Origin: an uncultured Bacilli bacterium
GTDB lineage: Bacteria; Bacillota_I; Bacilli_A; RF39; UBA660
Direction of reading: 5' to 3'
DNA: 18,928 nucleotides
NCBI GenBank assembly: GCA_944336815.1
Contig: CALVLG010000008.1
Location: forward strand, 1-18,928
The notes below the pieces were generated by a model. That model made no database searches. It was not told the DNA's origin and saw only the letters and a list, made by a program, of their open reading frames with translations. Each line of letters opens with the position of its first letter. Positions within the stretch are counted from its first letter, which is position 1. The position numbers and the translations under genes were made by a program. Positions 6,288 through 13,102 of the stretch are shown here, in pieces.

Positions 6288-7665
6288 AAAATATTTGGCG
6301 AGTATTAAAGCCAAAACGTTTCTTTATTTAATTTTGTTTAGTGTTTTTATTTTAGTGATTTTATGGTTTTGCCAAGTAGTTTTTTTAAAATATTCTTATC
6401 AAGATTATCAAATACAAAATATGAATAAACTTGCTTCCTTAATTCAGCATTCTTCTTTTGTTAATTTAAGTAATACTTTAGAAGAAGTTGCTTATGAAAA
6501 TGAAGTATGTGCCGAGTATTACGCAAATACGGGAAATGTTTATTATTATAATACGATGATGAATGGTTGTGCTCTCGGAAAAAATAATCCGGATATTTCT
6601 AAAACGGAAGAGGAATTTATGGCATCTTCAAAAAGTACGGATACTTATAAAGTTATTAACAATGAGTATGAAGTGCAGGCTTTTTTGTATGGAATTAAAG
6701 TAGATACGGGGACTGTCTTTTTGTATAGTACTTTAGAAGATGTTGGAAGAGCTAATAATGTTTTAAAAGGTCAACTTATTTATTTAACGATAGTAGCGAT
6801 TTTATTCGCAGGCATTTTAGCTTACTTTTTATCTAGAAAACTATCCGAACCAATTATGGATATTACGAATAAAGCAAGAGAGTTAGGGAAAAAGCCAAAT
6901 GTTAAGTTTCCGGATTATGGTATTATGGAAATTAATTCTTTAGCTAAAGTTTTAGATGGTGCTCAAAATGAAATTGTTAAAAACGATGAATTAAGAAGAG
7001 ATTTGATGGCAAATGTGTCCCATGATTTAAAAACACCGTTGACAATGATAAAGGCTTATGCGGAAATGGTCCGAGATATTTCTTATCAAGATGCTAAAAA
7101 AAGAGAAGAACATTGTAATATTATTATGGCTGAAGTTGATCGTTTAAACGTTTTAGTAAATGATATTTTAGATCTTTCTAAGATGCAAGCTCAAGCAGAT
7201 GATATTCATTTAGAAAAGTTTGATTTAGTAAAAGAAATAAAAAGTATTATTAAACGTTATGAAATAATTAAAGAAACGGAAAATTATCGTTTTGTTTTAG
7301 AACTACCAACTAAAGCGATGGTGATGGCTGATCAAAAAAAGATTAATCAAGTTATTTATAATTTAGTTAATAATGCGATTAATTATACTGGGAAAGATAA
7401 GACCGTAACTATTCGTCTTTCAAAAGAAAAAGATGCTTATTTAGTAGAGATTATAGATACAGGAAAAGGAATAAAAGAAGAAGAGATACCTTTTATTTGG
7501 GATAAGTATTACAAAAATGAAAAAAACCATCAACGGAATGTTGTGGGAACTGGTTTAGGGTTATCAATTGTAAAGACTATTTTAGAAAATCATCATTTTG
7601 CTTATGGGGTAAAATCTTCTAAAGATAAAGGAACGACATTTTATTTCTATGTTAAGAAAAAATAA
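6277..7665 (+). CDS. Membrane sensor histidine kinase, EnvZ type
   Basis: This 462-residue protein is the partner of the preceding response regulator and overlaps it by 11 bases. It starts at TTG 6277 with AAGGTAGG eight bases upstream. Layout: TM1 at about residues 14-37; an extracytoplasmic sensor region of about 125 residues with a cysteine pair (CAEYY and NGCALG) that could form a disulfide; TM2 at about 166-185; HAMP at about 186-238; the dimerisation/phospho-acceptor region with His249 (VSHDLKTP); and the HATPase domain with N box (NQVIYNLVNNAINYT), G1 (DTGKGI), F-like region (FIWDKYYK) and G2 (GTGLGLSIVK). All catalytic motifs are intact. There is no PAS domain, so it is not a typical WalK. 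The sensed signal cannot be deduced. Confidence 0.96.
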   Translation: MNIKKYLASIKAKTFLYLILFSVFILVILWFCQVVFLKYSYQDYQIQNMNKLASLIQHSSFVNLSNTLEEVAYENEVCAEYYANTGNVYYYNTMMNGCALGKNNPDISKTEEEFMASSKSTDTYKVINNEYEVQAFLYGIKVDTGTVFLYSTLEDVGRANNVLKGQLIYLTIVAILFAGILAYFLSRKLSEPIMDITNKARELGKKPNVKFPDYGIMEINSLAKVLDGAQNEIVKNDELRRDLMANVSHDLKTPLTMIKAYAEMVRDISYQDAKKREEHCNIIMAEVDRLNVLVNDILDLSKMQAQADDIHLEKFDLVKEIKSIIKRYEIIKETENYRFVLELPTKAMVMADQKKINQVIYNLVNNAINYTGKDKTVTIRLSKEKDAYLVEIIDTGKGIKEEEIPFIWDKYYKNEKNHQRNVVGTGLGLSIVKTILENHHFAYGVKSSKDKGTTFYFYVKKK

Positions 7666-7695
7666 AAGTGTCAAATTATTGAAATTTAGTTATTA

Positions 7696-7738
7696 TTCAC
7701 TTTCTCTTCACAAAAACTTCATAAAATTCGTGTAATAT
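7696..7738 (+). promoter_or_regulatory. Candidate promoter with three TTCAY boxes, predicted target of the adjacent response regulator
   Basis: TTCAC (7696-7700), TTCAC (7707-7711) and TTCAT (7718-7722) repeat with an exact 11-base period. The last box begins 13 bases before TGTAAT (7731-7736), the same distance as in the promoter at 5577-5606. The flanking bases are also alike (TTCAYAAA then TT). A TAATAT at 7733-7738 is an alternative -10. No coding sequence follows before a strong terminator. Confidence 0.55.
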
Positions 7739-7742
7739 GTTT

Positions 7743-7894
7743 ATCAAGAAAGGAGAAGTGATAAAGTAAGAAACGACCCATATATTTTGTAAAAAATATA
7801 TAAAAAACTCTATACAATATAAATAACATATAAACTCAAACTCACACTTTTTGGGAAAGGACGACCTTTTTAATGTCCTTTCCCTTTATTTATG
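7743..7894 (+). ncRNA. Candidate small RNA downstream of the sensor kinase
   Basis: Between the boxed promoter and the terminator at 7853-7890 is about 110 bases with no open frame worth reporting. It starts with AAAGGAGAAGTGAT (7750-7763), which looks like a ribosome site, yet the only start codon nearby (GTG 7758) is two bases away and gives just three codons. A 9-base-pair A/U stem (7780-7788 with 7793-7801) follows, then the GC-rich terminator. The motif ACGACC occurs twice (7773-7778 and in the terminator loop at 7861-7866). Promoter, lack of ORF and terminator together suggest an independent transcript of about 150 nt. It matches no RNA family that I recognise. Confidence 0.4.
7853..7890 (+). 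terminator. Strong hairpin terminator of the candidate small RNA
   Basis: A perfect 10-base-pair stem (GGGAAAGGAC / GTCCTTTCCC) encloses a 12-base loop and is followed by TTTATTTATG. The tail is on the right, so it serves rightward transcription. Confidence 0.75.
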
Positions 7895-7949
7895 TTGATT
7901 TGTTTGATGGATGTGGTTTAAGATTATCTAATTATGACTTATTTGGCCG

Positions 7950-7975
7950 AAAAAAAGAAGCTATTTTTTAGCTTC
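7950..7975 (-). terminator. Intrinsic terminator of the zinc-ribbon gene
   Basis: On the minus strand GAAGCTA - AAAAA - TAGCTTC is followed by seven U residues. The gene's own TAG stop lies in the loop and right arm. Confidence 0.85.
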
Positions 7976-8164
7976 GGTTGTTGATTTGGTTTTCCAAGTT
8001 GTTTCGCCACAAGTTGTACATACATAAGGAACTAAAACATCTTTTCCTTCTGGATAAGTATTTGCTTTAGTTAAAAGAACGCAAAGAAGGCCAGTTTCTT
8101 TATCAATGTAAGCTCTTCCTTCAACGCTTTTTTCTTGACAGTCTTGACAATTATTATTTTTCAT
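7961..8164 (-). CDS. Small putative zinc-ribbon protein
   Basis: This encodes 67 residues from an ATG at 8164 with GGAGGG five bases upstream. Two CxxC pairs (Cys6/Cys9 and Cys49/Cys52) about 40 residues apart are the expected ligands for one structural zinc, as in small zinc-ribbon or rubredoxin-like knuckles. Between them is a beta-like stretch (GRAYIDKETGLLCVLLTK) and PYVCTTCGETTW resembles the second knuckle of many ribbons. A fifth cysteine (Cys28) is not obviously a ligand. There is no DNA-binding helix or membrane segment. The gene is divergent from the PduL gene across a 65-base gap, and its terminator overlaps its stop codon. Function unknown. Confidence 0.82.
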   Translation of the reverse strand: MKNNNCQDCQEKSVEGRAYIDKETGLLCVLLTKANTYPEGKDVLVPYVCTTCGETTWKTKSTTEAKK

Positions 8165-8198
8165 TTTATCCCTCCGTCTTTATTATGGCGTATTATTT

Positions 8199-8207
8199 TG
8201 ATATAAT
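8199..8207 (+). promoter_or_regulatory. Extended -10 promoter of the PduL gene
   Basis: TGATATAAT is an extended -10; the -35 is weak. It lies downstream of an in-frame ATG at 8185, which would then not be transcribed, so it decides in favour of the ATG at 8230. The divergent gene probably uses an overlapping -10 (TATTAT, 8208-8203) on the minus strand. Confidence 0.6.
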
Positions 8208-8229
8208 ACATAAGGAAAGTAGGGATTTT

Positions 8230-8793
8230 ATGAATTTCAAAGTAATGGTAGGTGTTAGTAATCGTCATGTTCATTTAACAAAAGAAGTATTTGATAAATT
8301 GTTTGATACAGATATGGAATGTGTTCGAGCTTTAAAACAAACGGGAGAGTTTGCTTCTAATTTGTTTGTGACGATTGAAGGCCCAAAAGGAAAAATTGAA
8401 CATGTTAGGGTACTAGGGCCGTTAAGAAATTATGTTCAAGTGGAAGTTTCAGCTTTAGACGCCTTTACTTTAGGTGTTGAACCACCAGTACGGAAGAGTG
8501 GTGATTTAAAAGGGGCTGCAACTGTTACTTTACATAGTGAAAAAGGAAGTGTTGTGGTTCCAGAATCTTGTATTTTAGCCCAATGTCATATTCACATGAG
8601 TTTAGAAGATTTAAAAAAATATGGTGTTAATAATGAACAAGTTGTTAAAGTGCATGTTAAAGGAAAAAGAGAAGGTATTTTCTTTGCCCATATTAAAGCA
8701 AGTGAAAATGGTGTTTTAGAATTCCATATTGACCGTGATGAAGCAAATGCTATGTTACTTAAAAATAACGATGAATTAACAGTTGAAGTGTAA
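8230..8793 (+). CDS. pduL: PduL-type phosphate acyltransferase (phosphotransacetylase / phosphotransacylase)
   Basis: This encodes 187 residues from the ATG at 8230, with AGGAAAG/TAGGG before it. PduL interconverts acyl-CoA and acyl phosphate (propanoyl- or acetyl-CoA) and is unrelated to classical Pta. The duplicated beta-barrel pattern is clear: VGVSNRHVHLT near the N terminus supplies zinc-binding His, and the second domain carries AQCHIHMS. LKQTGEFAS, GPLRNYVQVEVS and PPVRKSGD are conserved blocks. The N terminus reaches the core almost at once, so there is no microcompartment encapsulation peptide, and no other Pdu/Eut gene is nearby. In fermenters without Pta, such a cytosolic PduL is thought to supply acetyl phosphate for ATP formation with acetate kinase; that role is inferred here. 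A terminator follows at 8793-8815. Confidence 0.93.
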   Translation: MNFKVMVGVSNRHVHLTKEVFDKLFDTDMECVRALKQTGEFASNLFVTIEGPKGKIEHVRVLGPLRNYVQVEVSALDAFTLGVEPPVRKSGDLKGAATVTLHSEKGSVVVPESCILAQCHIHMSLEDLKKYGVNNEQVVKVHVKGKREGIFFAHIKASENGVLEFHIDRDEANAMLLKNNDELTVEV

Positions 8794-8815
8794 AGAGAAG
8801 GTTTCTCTTTTTTTT
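8793..8815 (+). terminator. Intrinsic terminator after the PduL gene
   Basis: AAGAGAA - GGT - TTCTCTT forms a 7-base-pair stem starting in the stop codon, followed by eight T residues. Confidence 0.85.
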
Positions 8816-8860
8816 ATGATAAAAATTCGGTATAATCTTTAGAGATTTGAGATGATTTAG

Positions 8861-9844
8861 ATGGAATGGAAAATAGGAAATGTTAAAATTAAAAACCAAA
8901 TTGTTTTAGCGCCGATGGCGGGATATTCAAATACTAGTTTCAGAAAAATTATTAAAGAAATGGGAGCTGGACTTATATATGCCGAGATGGTAAGTGATAA
9001 GGCTTTAACATATCATAATGAGAAAACTTTACAATTACTTAAAATGAGTGAGGAAGAAAGACCTATAGTGCAACAAATATTTGGAAGTGACGTTGAAACT
9101 TTTGTGGCTTCAGCCAAAATTGTCGAAGAAGTTATGAAACCAGATATTATTGATATTAATATGGGGTGTCCTGTTCCTAAAGTGGCTTTAAGAGCTCAAG
9201 CTGGTAGTGCATTATTAAAAGATCCGGATAAAGTGTATGAAATTGTTTTGGCTGTAGTAAAAGCTGTTCATGTGCCTGTTACAGTAAAGATTAGAATTGG
9301 CTGGGATGAAGCACATAAAAATTGTGTAGAAATTGCTAAAGTTTGTGAAAAAGCCGGAGCGCAAGCGATAGCTATTCACGCTCGGACAAGAAGTCAAGGA
9401 TATTCTGGTAAAGCTGATTGGTCTTGGATAAAAAAAGTAAAAGAAGCTGTTAGTATTCCTGTTATTGGTAATGGCGATGTTTTAAGTTGTTATGATGCTA
9501 AAAGAATGCTTTTAGAAACAAATTGTGATGCGGTAATGATTGGACGAGGGGTTTTGGGAAATCCTTGGTTAATAAAAGAGTGTGTTGATTATTTAGAAAC
9601 AGGGCAAGAACCTAGGAAAATTACTAATGAAGAAAGAATTTTAATGATGAAAAAACATTTTCAATTTTTAAAAGAAGATAAATCAGTTAAAGCAGCATTA
9701 TTAGAAATTCGGTCTAATATTTTGTTTTATTTAAAAGGGATGCCTAATAACAAAGAAATAAAAAGACGGATATGTGAAGTAAAAACAGAAGAAGATATTA
9801 TGAAAGTGTTAGCTCAATATGAAGAAGAATTGAAAGATATATAA
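8861..9844 (+). CDS. dusB: tRNA-dihydrouridine synthase, DusB family
   Basis: This 327-residue protein is a normal-length Dus. It reduces uridine to dihydrouridine in the tRNA D-loop using FMN and NADPH. The TIM-barrel motifs appear in order: LAPMAGYSNTSFRK (FMN binding, residues ~17-29), NMGCPVPK with catalytic Cys103, TVKIRIGWD, AIHARTRSQGYSG, IPVIGNGDV and DAVMIGRGVLGNPW. The C-terminal helical tail is the tRNA-recognition domain. A TATAAT at 8831-8836 provides the promoter. The ribosome site before the ATG at 8861 is weak (GAGATGAT). DusB-type enzymes often lie beside tRNA or stress genes, and here a tRNA gene follows on the other strand, sharing a bidirectional terminator. Confidence 0.96.
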   Translation: MEWKIGNVKIKNQIVLAPMAGYSNTSFRKIIKEMGAGLIYAEMVSDKALTYHNEKTLQLLKMSEEERPIVQQIFGSDVETFVASAKIVEEVMKPDIIDINMGCPVPKVALRAQAGSALLKDPDKVYEIVLAVVKAVHVPVTVKIRIGWDEAHKNCVEIAKVCEKAGAQAIAIHARTRSQGYSGKADWSWIKKVKEAVSIPVIGNGDVLSCYDAKRMLLETNCDAVMIGRGVLGNPWLIKECVDYLETGQEPRKITNEERILMMKKHFQFLKEDKSVKAALLEIRSNILFYLKGMPNNKEIKRRICEVKTEEDIMKVLAQYEEELKDI

Positions 9845-9879
9845 AAAAACAAGCCTATTTATTAGGCTTGTAATTTTCT
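9842..9879. terminator. Bidirectional terminator between dusB and tRNA-Asn
   Basis: ACAAGCCTA (9849-9857) pairs with TAGGCTTGT (9863-9871). Rightward the tail is AATTTTCTT; leftward it is a run of seven U residues, a better fit for ending the tRNA-Asn transcript. Confidence 0.85.
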
Positions 9880-9882
9880 TAA

Positions 9883-9958
9883 TGGCGCTCAATGTAGGAC
9901 TCGAACCTACGACCCAACGGTTAACAGCCGTTTGCTCTACCGACTGAGCTAATTGAGC
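9883..9958 (-). tRNA. tRNA-Asn (anticodon GTT)
   Basis: On the minus strand the acceptor stem GCTCAAT/ATTGAGC, the D arm (TTAGCTCAGTCGGTAGAGC), the anticodon arm AACGG-CTGTTAA-CCGTT, and the T arm with GTTCGAGTC form a complete cloverleaf. The discriminator is G and CCA is encoded. Confidence 0.97.
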
Positions 9959-9969
9959 AGTACATACTG

Positions 9970-9999
9970 ATTATATAGTAAATTTAAGGGAAATGTCAA
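9970..9999 (-). promoter_or_regulatory. Promoter of tRNA-Asn
   Basis: On the minus strand a perfect TTGACA (9999-9994) and a perfect TATAAT (9975-9970) are separated by 18 bases, a strong consensus promoter as expected for a tRNA gene. Confidence 0.88.
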
Positions 10000-10017
10000 C
10001 AAAAAAGTGCAAAAATA

Positions 10018-10026
10018 TGTTATAAT
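10018..10026 (+). promoter_or_regulatory. Extended -10 promoter of the gene at 10051
   Basis: TGTTATAAT; no clear -35. It lies 25 bases before the start codon. Confidence 0.6.
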
Positions 10027-10050
10027 TTTGTTAGAAAATAGGTGGCTAAG

Positions 10051-10443
10051 ATGGAGCAAAACAAAAATACGATTGAAACTTTAGAAGAACAGCCTAAAAT
10101 GACTGATATTCCAACAACTTCTTTTCGACCAATTGAAGAAATTAAAGAAGAGCAAGGAAATATTCTCAAAAGTTATGAAGAACAACAACACAAGAAAAAT
10201 GATGTGACTATTCCAGATTTGTCAGGAGATGTTCGAAAGTTAGAACATGAATTGGCCAAGAAAAAAAATATGGTTTCAATTCCGGTCGTGTTACTTTTAA
10301 TTGTTGTTGTTAATGTTTGTTGGTTTTTAGGCGTTCGGTTTTTAATTGTTCCTAAGTATGAAAAGTACGTGGAACAAAGTGATGAGATAAAAGCTAATTA
10401 TGATGATTTAAAAAGTAAAGTTGACGCAATTGTAGGGGAGTGA
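10051..10443 (+). CDS. Single-span membrane protein with coiled-coil ends, unknown function
   Basis: This encodes 130 residues. The ATG at 10051 has AGGTGG five bases upstream; the GTG within that ribosome site (10042) is not the start. The N-terminal ~75 residues are polar and charged, rich in Glu, Gln and Lys, with short helical heptads (VRKLEHELAKKK). One transmembrane segment follows (about residues 75-97, SIPVVLLLIVVVNVCWFLGV), then a short charged helix (YVEQSDEIKANYDDLKSKV). The layout suggests a cytoplasmic N terminus with a small outer coiled coil, as in division- or envelope-associated adaptor proteins, but I recognise no family. The next promoter starts two bases after its TGA stop, so it is a single-gene unit. 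Confidence 0.8.
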   Translation: MEQNKNTIETLEEQPKMTDIPTTSFRPIEEIKEEQGNILKSYEEQQHKKNDVTIPDLSGDVRKLEHELAKKKNMVSIPVVLLLIVVVNVCWFLGVRFLIVPKYEKYVEQSDEIKANYDDLKSKVDAIVGE

Positions 10444-10444
10444 T

Positions 10445-10473
10445 TTGCATTCACTTTCTTTTTTTTATATAAT
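10445..10473 (+). promoter_or_regulatory. Promoter of the ABC transporter gene
   Basis: TTGCAT (10445-10450), a 17-base spacer and TATAAT (10468-10473). The predicted start of transcription falls in the palindrome at 10479-10496. Confidence 0.7.
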
Positions 10474-10478
10474 GTTTT

Positions 10479-10496
10479 TTGATGATATTTCATCAA
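10479..10496 (+). promoter_or_regulatory. Perfect 18-base palindrome at the transcription start, candidate operator
   Basis: TTGATGA - TATT - TCATCAA is a perfect 7-base inverted repeat with a 4-base centre, placed from about +1 to +17 of the ABC transporter transcript and before the ribosome site. No T-run follows, so it is not a terminator. A repressor site is the simplest reading; a 5' mRNA hairpin is the alternative. Confidence 0.5.
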
Positions 10497-10511
10497 CTAG
10501 AAAGGAACTAT

Positions 10512-12821
10512 ATGTTAGAATTAAAAAATATTAAAAAAAGTTATAAAACGGGTGATTTTGTTCAAAAGGCTTTAGACGATGTATCACTTTCATTTGCCAA
10601 AAATGAATTTGTAGCTATTTTGGGACCAAGTGGTAGTGGTAAAACAACGCTTTTAAATGTTATAGGTGGGTTAGATCACTATGACGATGGCGATTTAATA
10701 ATTAATCAAAAAGCAACTAAAAAATTTAAAGATAAGGATTGGGATGCTTATCGTAATAATTGTATTGGTTTTATTTTTCAAAGTTATAATTTGATTAGTC
10801 ATATTGATATTTTGCATAATGTAGAAATGGGAATGACGTTATCTGGAGTTTCAGGCAAGGAAAGAAAAAGAAGAGCAATTCAAGTTTTAGAAAAAGTTGG
10901 GTTGAAAGAACATTTACATAAAAAGCCTAATGAATTATCTGGGGGGCAAATGCAACGAGTGGCAATAGCAAGAGCCTTAGCTAATGACCCAGAAATTATT
11001 TTAGCTGATGAGCCAACTGGGGCTTTAGATTCAAAAACAAGTGTTCAAATTATGGAACTAATTAAAGAAATTGCGAAAGATAAATTAGTTATTATGGTGA
11101 CACATAATCCTGATTTAGCTAATGCTTATGCTAGTCGGGTTATTGAAATGAAAGATGGGCAAATTATTCGCGATTCAAAAAAGAATGCTCAAACTAAAAA
11201 AACAAAAGAAACATACCATATAAGAAAAACTTCAATGAGTTTTTTGACCGCACTACATTTATCGTTAAATAATATAAGAACTAAAAAAGGCCGAACGATT
11301 TTGACTGCTTTTGCCTCTTCAATTGGAATAATTGGGATTGCTCTTATTCTTAGTTTATCTAATGGGTTTGATAGACAAATTGATATTTTTGAGCAAAACA
11401 CTTTAAGTTCAATGCCAATAATTATAAGTAAGCAATCAATGGAACTTACGGAAGAAACAATGCAAGAACTAGAAGGTGATATTAATAATAGTGAAGGTGA
11501 ATATCCATCTTTTCAATATGTCATTCCAACTGATACGTTGATGGATGAGTATACTCATGAAAATAAAATAGATGATGAATATATTAAATACCTTGAGCAA
11601 ATAAATAAAGAGGCGGTGGCAGGTATATCTTATACTTATGCGGTAAGTTTAAATTTGCTGCAAAAAGTAGGGGATAAAGTGGAAAAAATTGATACTCAAA
11701 ATATAAATATGCAAACTTTACCTCATGCTTTAGATGAAAATAGTGAAGATGTTGTCGACATGCATTATGACATTTTAGCTGGACGAAAGGCCGTTTCTGC
11801 TGATGAAATTGTGCTGGTTGTTAATAGCAAAAATGAAGTATCTAAAGATATATTAAAGGCTTTGGGAATTACTGATGAAGAGAATGTTTCTTTTGAAAAA
11901 ATTTTACAAAGTACAATAAAACTTGTTTATAATGATGATTATTATGTAAATTATGGTAACTATTATATTCCAAGTAATGATTTAAAAAGTGTTTATGAAA
12001 ATGAGCATAATTTAACGTTAAAGGTTGTAGGAATCATGCGCCTTAAAAGCGATTATCCAAGTATTTCAAGCAGTGCCGGTTTATTATATACTAATAATTT
12101 ATTAAATGATGTTTTAGAGAAAAATGCGACTTCTAAAGTTGTGGAAGCACAAAGGAAAGCTAATTATAGTGTTTTATCTGGTGAGATGCTTGATACCGAT
12201 ACAGAAGCAGGGCAAGAAATGAAAGAAACTCTTTTGGCATATCTAGGTGATAAAGTTTCGCCTTATGTCATTAACGTTTATCCGCGTGATTTTGAAACAA
12301 AAGATGAAATTACCGCTTATTTGGATCAATATAATGAAAATTTAGCTGATGAAGATAAAATTGTCTATATTGATCAAGCTAATTTAATGAGTTCTTTATC
12401 TAGTGGTATTATGGATGCGATTACGATTGTGTTAGTAGCTTTTAGTTCTATTTCACTTATTGTTTCTTCAATTATGATAGGGATAATTATGTATATTTCA
12501 GTGTTAGAAAGAACCAAGGAAATTGGTATTTTACGAAGTCTTGGGGCAAGAAAAAAAGATATATCACGTGTTTTTAATGCCGAAACTTTTATAATTGGGG
12601 TAAGTTCTGGTTTAATAGGAATTTTAATTGCTTATTTACTTTTATTTCCAATTAATAATCTTTTATTTAGTTTGACGGATTTAGAAAATGTGGCCGTGAT
12701 GAACCCTATTCATGCTTTTATTTTAATTTCTGTCAGTGTGATTCTAACATTAATTGGCGGTTTTATCCCGGCTAAAATTGCTAGTAAAAAAGATCCGGTT
12801 ATTGCTCTTCGAACTGAATAA
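10512..12821 (+). CDS. ABC transporter, fused ATPase-permease of MacB/FtsX type
   Basis: This encodes 769 residues from the ATG at 10512, six bases after AAAGGA; an earlier in-frame TTG (10479) lies in the operator palindrome. The N-terminal ATPase domain (about 1-225) has Walker A GPSGSGKT (residues 38-45), the signature LSGGQ (142-146), Walker B with ILADEPTGALDSKTS, and the switch HNPD. Then come TM1 (about 265-290), a large extracytoplasmic domain of about 350 residues, and three C-terminal helices in the FtsX/MacB fold (SSISLIVSSIMIGIIMYISV, ILRSLGARKKDI, IGGFIPAKIASKKDP). Such type VII transporters do not move solutes through the membrane; they couple ATP hydrolysis to extracytoplasmic work, often export or release of peptides and drugs. 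The PadR and HAAS genes downstream suggest regulated envelope-stress or peptide resistance. Substrate unknown. Confidence 0.94.
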   Translation: MLELKNIKKSYKTGDFVQKALDDVSLSFAKNEFVAILGPSGSGKTTLLNVIGGLDHYDDGDLIINQKATKKFKDKDWDAYRNNCIGFIFQSYNLISHIDILHNVEMGMTLSGVSGKERKRRAIQVLEKVGLKEHLHKKPNELSGGQMQRVAIARALANDPEIILADEPTGALDSKTSVQIMELIKEIAKDKLVIMVTHNPDLANAYASRVIEMKDGQIIRDSKKNAQTKKTKETYHIRKTSMSFLTALHLSLNNIRTKKGRTILTAFASSIGIIGIALILSLSNGFDRQIDIFEQNTLSSMPIIISKQSMELTEETMQELEGDINNSEGEYPSFQYVIPTDTLMDEYTHENKIDDEYIKYLEQINKEAVAGISYTYAVSLNLLQKVGDKVEKIDTQNINMQTLPHALDENSEDVVDMHYDILAGRKAVSADEIVLVVNSKNEVSKDILKALGITDEENVSFEKILQSTIKLVYNDDYYVNYGNYYIPSNDLKSVYENEHNLTLKVVGIMRLKSDYPSISSSAGLLYTNNLLNDVLEKNATSKVVEAQRKANYSVLSGEMLDTDTEAGQEMKETLLAYLGDKVSPYVINVYPRDFETKDEITAYLDQYNENLADEDKIVYIDQANLMSSLSSGIMDAITIVLVAFSSISLIVSSIMIGIIMYISVLERTKEIGILRSLGARKKDISRVFNAETFIIGVSSGLIGILIAYLLLFPINNLLFSLTDLENVAVMNPIHAFILISVSVILTLIGGFIPAKIASKKDPVIALRTE

Positions 12822-12839
12822 AAAGAGCTTTTCGACAAA

Positions 12840-12896
12840 AAGCGACAAGCCTTGACAAAATAGGTCAAAACTTGTCAAAACCTTCGCTTGCTTTTT
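12840..12896 (+). terminator. Probable terminator of the ABC transporter gene, compound hairpin
   Basis: Three nested 5-base-pair helices (12840-12844/12885-12889, 12845-12849/12871-12875, 12852-12856/12864-12868) form one long interrupted stem, followed by GCTTTTT. An alternative outer pairing is AAAAAGC (12837-12843) with GCTTTTT (12890-12896). Confidence 0.5.
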
Positions 12897-12916
12897 AACT
12901 AATAAGCCTTTATAGT
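12888..12916 (+). promoter_or_regulatory. Candidate promoter inside the gene-free interval
   Basis: TTGCTT (12888-12893), a 17-base spacer and TATAGT (12911-12916). It would start an RNA near 12923. Confidence 0.4.
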
Positions 12917-12922
12917 AGGTGG

Positions 12923-13102
12923 CACCAAACGAAAAGTTTGGGAGAAAATTCCCTAAAAAATCTTTAAATATAACTACCTCAAAACAACACAATATTAATA
13001 TTATTAATAACACTTCCATTCCATTCTTTAAAAGTAAACATTAACAAAATTGGAAAGGGAATTTTCGGAAAGGAAAGATGGTAAAACGTCTTTTCTTTTT
13101 TT
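12923..13102 (+). ncRNA. Candidate structured ncRNA of about 180 nt
   Basis: It would run from the promoter at 12888-12916 to the terminator at 13072-13102. It would fold with a 5' hairpin (12925-12941) and a long-range 11-base-pair helix (12944-12954 with 13056-13066) closing a mostly unpaired A/U-rich loop of about 100 nt. It contains no ORF. Its length resembles 6S RNA, but the ends do not pair and the expected 6S bubble is not evident. No riboswitch core is recognised. Confidence 0.35.
13072..13102 (+). terminator. Intrinsic terminator before the PadR promoter
   Basis: GGAAAGATG pairs with CGTCTTTTC (9 base pairs, two G-U) around GTAAAA and is followed by seven T residues. Confidence 0.85.

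Noticed and set aside
9215..9397. Minus-strand frame inside dusB, and similar short frames inside the transporter, HAAS, AAA+, dehydrogenase and deacetylase genes
   Set aside because: All lie opposite strongly conserved coding sequence and lack ribosome sites.
12909..12960. T-box-like string (AGGTGGCACC) followed by hairpins
   Set aside because: There is no stem I or specifier loop, the flanking T-box bases do not match, and the downstream gene is a PadR regulator with its own promoter.
12750..13019. Minus-strand open frame of 89 codons across the transporter end and the gap
   Set aside because: It has no ribosome site, overlaps the conserved transporter C terminus, and covers the inverted-repeat region; it looks like a chance frame.
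12923..13102. 6S RNA as the identity of the candidate ncRNA
   Set aside because: The length fits, but the 5' and 3' ends do not pair and no central bubble between two long helices is visible.
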